NCBI GenBank assembly: GCA_048266425.1 | Contig: JBLWZN010000009.1 | Location: 1 to 64,000 of the forward strand | From: Cerina sp048266425 | GTDB lineage: Bacteria > Bacteroidota > Bacteroidia > Flavobacteriales > Flavobacteriaceae | Length of the DNA stretch: 64,000 nucleotides | Direction: 5' to 3' | Part shown: in pieces, positions 51,597 to 59,678 of the stretch | Layout: each line of letters opens with the position of its first letter | Numbering within the stretch: position 1 is the stretch's first letter | Notes under the pieces: model-generated | Seen by the model: the letters and a program-made list of their open reading frames with translations, nothing else | What the model was told of the DNA's origin: nothing | The model's database searches: none | Translations under genes and position numbers: made by a program

Positions 51597-52721
51597 TTAC
51601 TGTCCCACATCCAGATCCTTCACACATCGAAAACCTAAATGTTCCTGTCCAGAATCGTAGGCGGACGCCATTCTGGCACTTGGGCGATAGTTGCTGCAAT
51701 ACTGTTCGCTGCATAAAAAAGAGCCACCCTTGATCACCCGTTTGGGCACATTTGGGTCGTTGGGATCATAACTTTGTTTGGGACCTGTAGGATTTATGCA
51801 GAGTCCACCGTTGGCAGCTAATTTGTTCCTCGCATTGGAGTCTGGCCGGTACCAATCCGAAGTCCATTCCCACACATTGCCAATCATGTCATACAGTCCA
51901 TAGCCATTGGGCGGATAACTTTCTACCGGAGCGGACCCGATAAACCCATCGGCCGAACTATTGCCAGTTGGGAAGGATCCCTGAAAAAAATTGGCCAGGT
52001 ATTTCCCTTGGGGAGTAAGTTCGTCGCCCCACGCAAAGGCATGGTTCACCTGCCCGCCCCGGCTTGCATATTCCCATTCCGCCTCGGTCGGCAACCTTTT
52101 TCCGGCCCATTTGGCATACGCTTCCGCATCTTCAAAGGCGATTTGGACTACGGGATAGTTGCCCTTTCCTTTTATGTCGCTCCCCGGACCATGGGGATGG
52201 CGCCAATCTGCACCTATTTTCCACGCCCACCATTGGGAGATGTCGTTCAAATTGGCCACATTGGGAATGGGATCAAATATTAATCCACCCGGCTGAAGAA
52301 CGCTATCGGCAGGTTTAGGAGTTCCGGGAGGAACTTGAGATTTAATTTCTTCCCAATCTACGGGTCGCTCCGCTACTGTTTTATAACCGGTTTCTTTTAC
52401 AAACTTTTCAAATTCGGCATTAGTGACCTCGGTTACATCGATATAAAAACTGGACAATTGTACCGAATAGGCCGGTCCTTCGGTTTGATGTGCATTGGGA
52501 TCTTGACTGCCCATGGTGAATATTCCCCCAGGAATATGAACCATACCTTCAGGGGCATTTCTGGAGCTTGGTACGACTAGGTTATTCATGGAATTATCCG
52601 TAATCCCCGCAAGTGTTCCGGTCTCTTTCCCGATTTCCATTTTTTGTTTGGACTGGGTATTGCAGGAGGATAAAGAGAACAAAACGATGACTATATATAC
52701 TATGGGGTTCTTCATTGACAT
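51597..52721 (-). CDS. Formylglycine-generating enzyme family lipoprotein
   Basis: About 374 residues from the ATG at 52721; a longer reading to 52772 is not preferred because the lipoprotein signal (IVYIVIVLFSLSSC) starts here. The FGE-sulfatase domain is full length: IPGGIFTMGS, RLPTEAEWEYASRGG, NVWEWTSDWY and the C-terminal GGSFLCSEQYCSNYR...GFRCV. Both active-site cysteines (CSEQYC) are present, as in true formylglycine-generating enzymes that activate sulfatases in the presence of copper. It is predicted to act in the envelope. No sulfatase is in the window. It could instead be a catalytic or substrate-binding relative. Confidence 0.87.
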   Translation of the reverse strand: MSMKNPIVYIVIVLFSLSSCNTQSKQKMEIGKETGTLAGITDNSMNNLVVPSSRNAPEGMVHIPGGIFTMGSQDPNAHQTEGPAYSVQLSSFYIDVTEVTNAEFEKFVKETGYKTVAERPVDWEEIKSQVPPGTPKPADSVLQPGGLIFDPIPNVANLNDISQWWAWKIGADWRHPHGPGSDIKGKGNYPVVQIAFEDAEAYAKWAGKRLPTEAEWEYASRGGQVNHAFAWGDELTPQGKYLANFFQGSFPTGNSSADGFIGSAPVESYPPNGYGLYDMIGNVWEWTSDWYRPDSNARNKLAANGGLCINPTGPKQSYDPNDPNVPKRVIKGGSFLCSEQYCSNYRPSARMASAYDSGQEHLGFRCVKDLDVGQ

Positions 52722-52965
52722 TGATATAAAAGTAATTCCAAAAATTTTGATGGATGCAAGATAAGGGATCATTATTAATTATCCCCTTCGTTTAACTTTG
52801 GAAACATAAATTTAGTAAATGGAATAAGTTTAAACCAGTTCTTAATTTGGTATCGCAAAACTTATCCAGGTTATGGGATTCTGACTTCACATCCGTATGC
52901 GGATGGAAAAATAGGAATAGGTTTAAAGTCCAGTAGGCGATGGCTGGGCGGTATTTTGCGCTTTA

Positions 52966-53904
52966 TCATTTCTTACCGTCGCTAGCTTCAACTTGGTAAT
53001 ATTGAACTCTTCGGGTAATATAGCTATTGTCCGGGGTAACGATTTTTTTTATCCAATTGCCATTATTATCAAACTGATAAATATATTTTTTAACAGATTC
53101 GGTAGTTGGCGTTTTGGTCCTTAATTCGATCAACATCCCCGTATTGTCATAAGTGTATACCAATGTCTCTTGGGAAACGAATTTATTGGCTGCTGGATCA
53201 AAGTTGAACTTTTCCTCGGACAGGAGTTTATTGTCGGGATCATAGACCTTTTCACTCGCAGTGACCGCATTCCCTCCAAGAAATTCCTTGGTCAGTTCCA
53301 CTCGATTTTCAGTGTTGTTTTTTCCTTTTTTAAGGGAAATTCTAATGGATTTTTGAATTACACCGTTCAAGGAATAGGTTTTTGTTGTTTCACCTTTAAA
53401 CGTGGTATATTCTATTTCTGATTCATCGATACCTTCGTTGTCCACCTGCTTAATTTTTACAAGTCTGTTTATAGAATCGAATTCGTACTCATACCTGCCT
53501 AAAAACTCCTTGTTATATGAAAAAACGGTCTCGGAAACTTTTTTTCCGGCAGTGGTATCCATTGTATATATATGCACCAGGGAGGTGGATTTGTCCAAGG
53601 CGGCGTTTCTGTAATTTTCTACACGATATTCGGTGAGGTTATCGTTTTTGTATTTATAGGAAGATATATCGGAATCGGAATCGTTGTATCGGGTAACGGA
53701 CTTTGTCAATAGCCCATTGGGAGCAAAGTCGTATTCCTCCTTGCCGTAATCGGTGACCACCAGACATGTTTTTACATTGCCGTGCAGGTCAAAGTCGTTC
53801 AGCGTAAAGATCTTGATTTCTTGGGCGGATAAAACATCTGGACCCAAAAGGGTAGTTATGCTGAAAAGAGAAAATATGAAAACAAAAGGGTAGTTTTTTT
53901 CCAT
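52966..53904 (-). CDS. Secreted YD-repeat-like protein
   Basis: About 312 residues from the ATG at 53904, which opens a signal peptide (FIFSLFSITTLLG, cleavage near LSAQE). The mature part is a string of short YD/RHS-like beta repeats: YKYKNDNLTEYR, YEFDSINRLVKI, YDPDNKLLSEE, YTYDNTGMLIEL and YQFDNNGNWIKK. These form beta-solenoids in related secreted proteins. The last repeat has Asn-Asn-Trp, and no RHS toxin core is present. Function unknown. Two bases after a long spacer, a dnaK terminator separates it from dnaK. Confidence 0.75.
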   Translation of the reverse strand: MEKNYPFVFIFSLFSITTLLGPDVLSAQEIKIFTLNDFDLHGNVKTCLVVTDYGKEEYDFAPNGLLTKSVTRYNDSDSDISSYKYKNDNLTEYRVENYRNAALDKSTSLVHIYTMDTTAGKKVSETVFSYNKEFLGRYEYEFDSINRLVKIKQVDNEGIDESEIEYTTFKGETTKTYSLNGVIQKSIRISLKKGKNNTENRVELTKEFLGGNAVTASEKVYDPDNKLLSEEKFNFDPAANKFVSQETLVYTYDNTGMLIELRTKTPTTESVKKYIYQFDNNGNWIKKIVTPDNSYITRRVQYYQVEASDGKK

Positions 53905-53980
53905 GCTCAAAATTACGCTATATTCCAACAACTTAAAAAATGGTTCGACCAAATGCTATATCCATGTCGAAAAACCATAA

Positions 53981-54014
53981 AAACCCGTCAGGTTTTTGGT
54001 AACCTGACGGGTTT
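53981..54014 (-). terminator. Rho-independent terminator of dnaK
   Basis: A perfect 14-bp stem AAACCCGTCAGGTT/AACCTGACGGGTTT with a 6-nt loop. On the minus strand the stem is followed by T residues, so it ends the dnaK message 64 bp after its stop codon. Confidence 0.9.
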
Positions 54015-54077
54015 CACTTCATTTTATATCAAACTAAGGATGAAATATTGCCTTTACAGTCTAAAGACAGGCACTAA

Positions 54078-55997
54078 TTATTTCACTTCCTCGAAATCTA
54101 CATCCTCAACATTATCGCTTTCCTTGGATTCCCCGCTAGATGATGATGCAGTATCCTCTCCATTGGAGGAGGCTGCCCCACCTTGTTGGGCTTCGGCCTG
54201 TGCCTTGTACATTTCCTCGGAGGCCACCTTCCATGCTTCATTGATCTTGTCCAAAGCAGGCGTAATTACCGCCAAATCTTTGCTGAGATGGGCTTTTTTC
54301 AGTTCTTCCAAGGCTGCTTCGATCGGCTTTTTCTTGTCATCGGACAATTTATCACCGAATTCCTTCAATTGTTTTTCGGTCTGAAAAATCATACTATCCG
54401 CCTCGTTTAATTTCTCGGCGGTTTCCTTGGCTTGCTTATCAGCCTCTGCGTTGGCTTCGGCCTCTGCCTTCATTTTCTTGATTTCCTCTTCGGTAAGTCC
54501 GGAGGAAGCCTCGATTCGGATATCTTGGGATTTGTTTGTAGCCTTATCTGTCGCAGAAACCTTAATAATACCATTCGCATCGATATCAAAGGTAACTTCG
54601 ATTTGAGGAGTTCCCCTTTGGGCAGGTGGAATACCATCCAAATGGAACCGTCCTATTGTTTTGTTGTCCTTCGCCATCGGCCTTTCCCCTTGCAGCACAT
54701 GAATTTCCACAGAAGGCTGATTGTCGGCTGCCGTAGAGAATATCTGCGATTTTTTGGTAGGGATCGTGGTATTGGCCTCGATCAACTTGGTAAGCACCCC
54801 GCCCATGGTTTCGATACCCAAAGACAATGGGGTTACATCCAACAACAGTACGTCCTTAACATCTCCAGAAAGTACCCCACCTTGGATAGCGGCACCCACG
54901 GCAACAACTTCGTCGGGATTTACACCTTTGGAAGGTTTCTTGCCAAAAAATTTCTCAACGGCCTCCTGTACTGCAGGTATCCTGGTAGAACCACCTACTA
55001 GAATGATCTCATCGATATCACTTTTTGTTAGTCCGGCCGATTTTAATGCGGACTCACAAGGTTTAATCGTTCTTTTTACCAAATCCTCGATCAATTGCTC
55101 AAATTTGGCCCGTGTTAGGGTACGCACCAAGTGCTTTGGTCCTGTTGCCGTAGCGGTAACGTAAGGTAGATTGATTTCTGTCTGGGAGGTAGAAGACAAT
55201 TCTATCTTGGCCTTCTCAGCAGCTTCCCGTAAACGTTGCAAAGCCATTGGGTCATTGCGAAGGTCAATTTCTTCCTCTTTTTTGAATTCGTCTGCCAACC
55301 AGTCGATTATCTTGTGATCAACATCATCACCTCCCAAGTGGGTATCCCCTTCAGTGGAAAGTACCTCAAACACGCCATCACCCAGTTCCAAGATGGAAAC
55401 GTCATGTGTTCCACCACCAAAATCAAAAACTACGATCTTTTGATCTTTGTGCTTTTTGTCCAGGCCATAGGCCAACGAAGCGGCAGTAGGTTCATTGATG
55501 ATACGCTCAACCGTAAGGCCCGCGATTTCACCGGCCTCTTTTGTAGCGTGACGCTGGGAATCGTTAAAATAAGCGGGAACCGTAATTACCGCACGGGTTA
55601 CCGGCTGTCCCAAATAATCTTCCGCGGTCTTCTTCATTTTCTGCAAGATCATTGCAGATAGTTCTTGGGGAGAGTACATTCTACCATCAATATCTACCCT
55701 GGCGGTATCATTATCGCCTTTTACTACTTTATATGGAACTCTTTCCGCCTCATTCTTGGATTCGGAATATTTGTTGCCCATAAATCTTTTTATGGAGTAT
55801 ATGGTTTTATTTGGATTTGTAACTGCCTGTCTCTTGGCAGGGTCTCCGACCTTTATCTCACCTCCTTCAACAAAGGCAATAACGGATGGAGTAGTTCTTT
55901 TACCCTCGGCGTTCGGGATAACCACCGGCTCGTTACCTTCCATAACCGAAACGCAAGAGTTGGTTGTTCCTAAATCTATTCCTATAATCTTACTCAT
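54078..55997 (-). CDS. dnaK: Molecular chaperone DnaK (Hsp70)
   Basis: A 639-residue Hsp70. The N-terminal IGIDLGTTNSCVSV phosphate loop, IINEPTAASLAYGLD, and VFDFGGGTHDVSILE form the ATPase; the linker DVLLLDVTPLSLGIE and the beta-sandwich/helical lid complete it. The end has a Gly/Ser/Asp-rich segment and finishes EDVDFEEVK. It folds proteins with DnaJ and GrpE, neither of which is adjacent here, the common arrangement in Bacteroidota. Its region upstream contains octamer repeats and no clear heat-shock promoter. Confidence 0.98.
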   Translation of the reverse strand: MSKIIGIDLGTTNSCVSVMEGNEPVVIPNAEGKRTTPSVIAFVEGGEIKVGDPAKRQAVTNPNKTIYSIKRFMGNKYSESKNEAERVPYKVVKGDNDTARVDIDGRMYSPQELSAMILQKMKKTAEDYLGQPVTRAVITVPAYFNDSQRHATKEAGEIAGLTVERIINEPTAASLAYGLDKKHKDQKIVVFDFGGGTHDVSILELGDGVFEVLSTEGDTHLGGDDVDHKIIDWLADEFKKEEEIDLRNDPMALQRLREAAEKAKIELSSTSQTEINLPYVTATATGPKHLVRTLTRAKFEQLIEDLVKRTIKPCESALKSAGLTKSDIDEIILVGGSTRIPAVQEAVEKFFGKKPSKGVNPDEVVAVGAAIQGGVLSGDVKDVLLLDVTPLSLGIETMGGVLTKLIEANTTIPTKKSQIFSTAADNQPSVEIHVLQGERPMAKDNKTIGRFHLDGIPPAQRGTPQIEVTFDIDANGIIKVSATDKATNKSQDIRIEASSGLTEEEIKKMKAEAEANAEADKQAKETAEKLNEADSMIFQTEKQLKEFGDKLSDDKKKPIEAALEELKKAHLSKDLAVITPALDKINEAWKVASEEMYKAQAEAQQGGAASSNGEDTASSSSGESKESDNVEDVDFEEVK

Positions 55998-56145
55998 ATC
56001 TTATTGCTTAAATATTAGTGTTTTAATTTTTTTAATCGGTAGGGAAATGACAAACAATATGCCAAGTACAAAAAACTGACAGGATGTCATTTTAAAGTTC
56101 ATACTTCGGCTACGCTCCGTATCCGAGTTGAGGCTTAAAAAGTTT

Positions 56146-56201
56146 ATATGTTTATGGGTTTATATGTTAAAGGGTTTATACGATTATGAGGTTAGAAGGG
56201 T
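56146..56201. repeat. Intergenic octamer array, ATNNGTTT type
   Basis: Seven 8-nt units: ATATGTTT, ATGGGTTT, ATATGTTA, AAGGGTTT, ATACGATT, ATGAGGTT, AGAAGGGT. The period is 8 and not 7, which is unique here, and it is the longest of the arrays. It lies in the dnaK-sdaA divergent spacer. Confidence 0.75.
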
Positions 56202-56234
56202 AGGAATTTGGTTCATCTGCGGTCAACTAGATCA

Positions 56235-56269
56235 AAAATCCAGAATTCGGAATCCTGAATTTAATAAAT
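56235..56269. repeat. Intergenic heptamer array, NGAATCC type
   Basis: Units AAAATCC, AGAATTC, GGAATCC, TGAATTT, AATAAAT with exact 7-nt steps, in the same spacer as the octamers and ending just before the TATCTTTG box of sdaA. Confidence 0.75.
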
Positions 56270-56271
56270 GG

Positions 56272-56279
56272 TATCTTTG
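56272..56279 (+). promoter_or_regulatory. Candidate -7 box of sdaA (TATCTTTG)
   Basis: Exact TAnnTTTG 17 bp before the ATG at 56297. No TTG at -33 distance; that position is inside the heptamer array. The leader would be only about 10 nt. Confidence 0.45.
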
Positions 56280-56296
56280 ATAAAAGGAAATGACAG

Positions 56297-57721
56297 ATGG
56301 AAAGCATCAGTATATTCGACATGTTGAAAATTGGGGTAGGGCCCTCGAGTTCCCATACCCTTGGACCCTGGCGGGCTGTAGAGCGATGGATTCGGGAATT
56401 GAAGGGGAGTGGGATGTTCCAGGATGTGGTTGGCGTAAAATTGAATCTTTACGGTTCCCTTTCCTTAACGGGAAAGGGACATGCGACCGACATTGCCCTG
56501 ATGTTGGGTTTAATCGGTGCCGATCCCGAATATTTTCCAATAGATGATATTCAAAAAACCGTCTCGGGAATAAGGGATACCAAGTCCCTCTTGTTTAACG
56601 GGGAGGTTCTTCTTCCGTTTGATCCCGATTCCGATATAATCTTTAATAGAAAATTTTTGCCTTTCCATGCCAACGGGATGGTGTTTGAGGCATTACTGTC
56701 CTCTGGCAGGACGGTTAAGGAAACCTATTATTCCATCGGAGGGGGATTTGTTATAAAAAAGGAAAGGGTCAATTCCAAAAGGAATTTGAAAGTTTTCCAT
56801 TCCTTTCCGTATCCAATAGAAAATGGAGCCGATCTTTTGGGTTATTGTCAGCAACAGGGCAGAAGCATTTCTGAGGTGGTACTGGAAAATGAACGCTCCC
56901 TCCGTGATGATGCCGAAATAGACCAACAATTGCACCGACTTTGGGACACTATGCTAGAAAGCATGTATTTGGGCTGTCATACCGAAGGCACCTTGCCTGG
57001 GGGGTTAAATGTCCATCGGCGCGCCTATGATATGCACAGCCAATTAACCGGGGAAATTCCGTATGCAAATCCTATGGAATGGTTGGGGACCATCCGTAAA
57101 ACAGAAGTGAAGTTTCGGCAGATCCTGAAATGGGTCAGTTGTTTTGCCCTAGGGGTAAATGAGGTAAACGCTTCTTTGGGACGGGTGGTAACTTCCCCCA
57201 CCAATGGAAGTGCCGGTGTGGTCCCCGCGGTTTTAATGTACTATATGGTCATTGAAAACCATGAGGCCAATTTTGAACACATCAAAAAATTTCTATTGGT
57301 GGCTGGCGAAATTGGCAGTATCTTTAAAAAAGGGGCAACAATTTCTGCGGCCATGGGCGGGTGCCAGGCAGAGATCGGGGTCTCATCCGCTATGGCGGCC
57401 GGGGCGCTGACGGAATTGCTGGGAGGTACGCCGCAACAGGTGCTTATGGCAGCTGAGATTGCCATGGAACACCATTTGGGCCTTACCTGCGATCCCATAG
57501 GCGGATTGGTTCAGATACCCTGTATAGAACGCAATTCCATGGGTGCAATTAAGGCCATAAATGCGGCCGAACTAGCTTTGGATACCAACCCTGATAATGC
57601 CAAGATTTCGTTGGACAAAGTTGTGAATACCATGTGGGAAACTGCCAAGGACATGAGTTCCAAATATAAGGAAACCTCAGAGGGCGGACTTGCCGTCGGG
57701 GTTTACCTGAGCGATTGTTGA
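56297..57721 (+). CDS. sdaA: L-serine ammonia-lyase (single-chain)
   Basis: A 474-residue L-serine dehydratase that converts serine to pyruvate and ammonia with a [4Fe-4S] cluster. The N-terminal SIFDMLKIGVGPSSSHTLGP, and the cluster cysteines in MGGCQAEIG, LTCDPIGG and QIPCIERN are all present. The alpha and beta parts are fused in one chain, as in E. coli SdaA. A different reading frame starts at 56290 but lacks this homology. Heptamer arrays lie upstream and downstream. Confidence 0.95.
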   Translation: MESISIFDMLKIGVGPSSSHTLGPWRAVERWIRELKGSGMFQDVVGVKLNLYGSLSLTGKGHATDIALMLGLIGADPEYFPIDDIQKTVSGIRDTKSLLFNGEVLLPFDPDSDIIFNRKFLPFHANGMVFEALLSSGRTVKETYYSIGGGFVIKKERVNSKRNLKVFHSFPYPIENGADLLGYCQQQGRSISEVVLENERSLRDDAEIDQQLHRLWDTMLESMYLGCHTEGTLPGGLNVHRRAYDMHSQLTGEIPYANPMEWLGTIRKTEVKFRQILKWVSCFALGVNEVNASLGRVVTSPTNGSAGVVPAVLMYYMVIENHEANFEHIKKFLLVAGEIGSIFKKGATISAAMGGCQAEIGVSSAMAAGALTELLGGTPQQVLMAAEIAMEHHLGLTCDPIGGLVQIPCIERNSMGAIKAINAAELALDTNPDNAKISLDKVVNTMWETAKDMSSKYKETSEGGLAVGVYLSDC

Positions 57722-57761
57722 GCCGGTAAGTACCAGCTCAACTTGAAGTACCTGGGAAAAA

Positions 57762-57820
57762 GAATATAGAGAATAGAAAATAGACTGAAAAAGTTTATAA
57801 GTTTAAACCATAAACCATCA
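57762..57820. repeat. Intergenic heptamer/octamer array
   Basis: GAATATA, GAGAATA, GAAAATA and GACTGAA (57762-57789) are 7-nt units of type GANNATA; AAGTTTAT and AAGTTTAA (57791-57806) are 8-nt; ACCATAA and ACCATCA (57807-57820) are 7-nt again. The array ends 7 bp before the M1 peptidase stop codon at 57828. Confidence 0.7.
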
Positions 57821-57827
57821 ATCAAAC

Positions 57828-59678
57828 CTAGGGTGCGGCTTGCCAAATGTTGTTTTCCCATTCCACGTCGGCCATGAGCTGGGAAGGATCTATAACGATT
57901 GCCTTGATGTCACCTAGAGGTCTTTCAATTTTAAATTCATAGGTAGGGTAGGCCCAGGCCCAGTCTGGCAATACGGTTCTCTTTAAATTGTCATATGGAT
58001 TTTCCTTCCCGCCGTACATCATCCGCAATGGTGCATAAAAGGTTTCCTGTGTATTGTCGTTGTATACTACCAACACATCTATCGGCATGGGCATTTGCCC
58101 AATGCGCTCCATGGTAACTTTAGTGCCATCCCCGTCAGCGGCTACTTCCTTGATGCCGTAGTCTATGGTATTGGTGGTTCGCGTCCAATCATTGAGATAC
58201 CACTCCAATTCAACTCCTGATACTTTTTCGGCCGTCCGCATAATATCATTCGGGGTAGGGTGCTTAAATTTAAAATCCTGATAAAATCGATGTAAGGTCT
58301 GCATCAACTTATCCTGTCCTATAACATAGCCCAATTGTGATAAAAAGATGGAACCTTTAACATAGGACTGTATTGAATACGTTCTGTTTTCGGAGTACCT
58401 GTCCCCATGGGTCGTCATGGGTTCCTCCTTCTGACTATGGACCAAATTGATATAGGATTGATAGGTTCGCTCAAACGGATTATCGCTGGGGTTTTCGGCC
58501 ATGCTATTTTTGGCCAACGTAGCGATAAAAGATGCAAAACCCTCGTCCATCCATGGGTGTTCGGACTCGTTCGAGGCCAGTAAGTGTTGAAACCAGGCAT
58601 GGGCCATTTCGTGTGCTACGGTACCGTAAAGTCCGCCGTATTTGCTGCCGCCCGTAATCAAGGTGCACATGGCATATTCCATACCCCCATCACCGCCTTG
58701 GATAATGGAATACTGTTTCCACGGATAGGGACCTATATTTTTATTAAAGAAATTTAGCAAATCCGCAGACGGTTGCTGTACTTTTTTCCAATTTGCGACC
58801 ACCGTAGAATCCCCTTTGTAAAGAAAGTGTAGGGTAACCCCGCTTGGGGTCTCCAAAGAATCGTGAATATATTCGGGATCTGCCGCCCATGTAAAATCAT
58901 GGACCATAGGTGCCTTAAAATGCCAGGTCCTGGTCTTGCCCTTTTGTTTTTTGACTTTGGTGCCCGGCGTTTCGTAACCAAAGCCAATTTCATCGGGATT
59001 CTGTAGGTAGCCTGTACCCCCCAAAATATAGTTCTTGTCAATAGTGATCTTTACGTCAAAATCTCCCCAAACACCATGAAATTCCCGCCCAATATAAGGG
59101 TCTGCATGCCAACCTTCAAAATCGTATTCCGCCAATTTGGGATACCATTGCGACATGGAAAGCGCTACCCCATCGGCATTGTTTCGGCCGCTACGACGTA
59201 TCTGTACAGGTACCTGTCCATCAAATGCCATATCAAATGTTACGGTCTGCCCGGGAAGGATAGGTTGATCCAGATCTACTTTTAGGATAGTGCCCAGCAC
59301 TTTCGAGGTCACTGCTTTCCCGTCCTGTTTCAAATTTTTGACCTTTAAATAACCGATCTCGGAAGGGGATAATTTGCTTATCCTATCCAATACCCTGGAA
59401 TCGGGATCTGAAATGGTCCTGGAGCGTACATCCATTTCGCTTCCGGGTTGAAAGGCATTGGGAAACAAATGGTAAAAGACCGTTTGTAACGTGTCCGGTG
59501 AATTGTTGGTGTATTTTAAGGACTGGGTGCCGGTATATTGGTAGTTCTCCGTGTTCATGGAAACGTCCATATCATAGTCCACATGCTGTTGCCAATAACA
59601 ACCACCTTGTTGGGCCGCTGCTGTTAATCCCCACAGCAACATCAATAAACCAAAGGTAGGTCTAATTTTATTTTGCAT
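57828..59678 (-). CDS. Secreted M1 family metallopeptidase
   Basis: A 616-residue zinc aminopeptidase-type protein with a signal peptide (LLMLLWGLTAAAQQ). The zinc site HEMAH is at 356-360 with the third ligand Glu379 in WMDEGFASF. The upstream substrate motif reads GGMEYAM (331-337) in place of GAMEN. Its normal substrates are peptides at the cell surface or in the periplasm. The start overlaps the end of the S8 peptidase gene by 11 bp, so the two proteases are coexpressed; the M1 gene is downstream. Confidence 0.92.
   Translation of the reverse strand: MQNKIRPTFGLLMLLWGLTAAAQQGGCYWQQHVDYDMDVSMNTENYQYTGTQSLKYTNNSPDTLQTVFYHLFPNAFQPGSEMDVRSRTISDPDSRVLDRISKLSPSEIGYLKVKNLKQDGKAVTSKVLGTILKVDLDQPILPGQTVTFDMAFDGQVPVQIRRSGRNNADGVALSMSQWYPKLAEYDFEGWHADPYIGREFHGVWGDFDVKITIDKNYILGGTGYLQNPDEIGFGYETPGTKVKKQKGKTRTWHFKAPMVHDFTWAADPEYIHDSLETPSGVTLHFLYKGDSTVVANWKKVQQPSADLLNFFNKNIGPYPWKQYSIIQGGDGGMEYAMCTLITGGSKYGGLYGTVAHEMAHAWFQHLLASNESEHPWMDEGFASFIATLAKNSMAENPSDNPFERTYQSYINLVHSQKEEPMTTHGDRYSENRTYSIQSYVKGSIFLSQLGYVIGQDKLMQTLHRFYQDFKFKHPTPNDIMRTAEKVSGVELEWYLNDWTRTTNTIDYGIKEVAADGDGTKVTMERIGQMPMPIDVLVVYNDNTQETFYAPLRMMYGGKENPYDNLKRTVLPDWAWAYPTYEFKIERPLGDIKAIVIDPSQLMADVEWENNIWQAAP

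Noticed and set aside
54432..55001. 189-codon antisense frame inside dnaK
   Set aside because: Shadow of the conserved dnaK codon pattern; no family resemblance.
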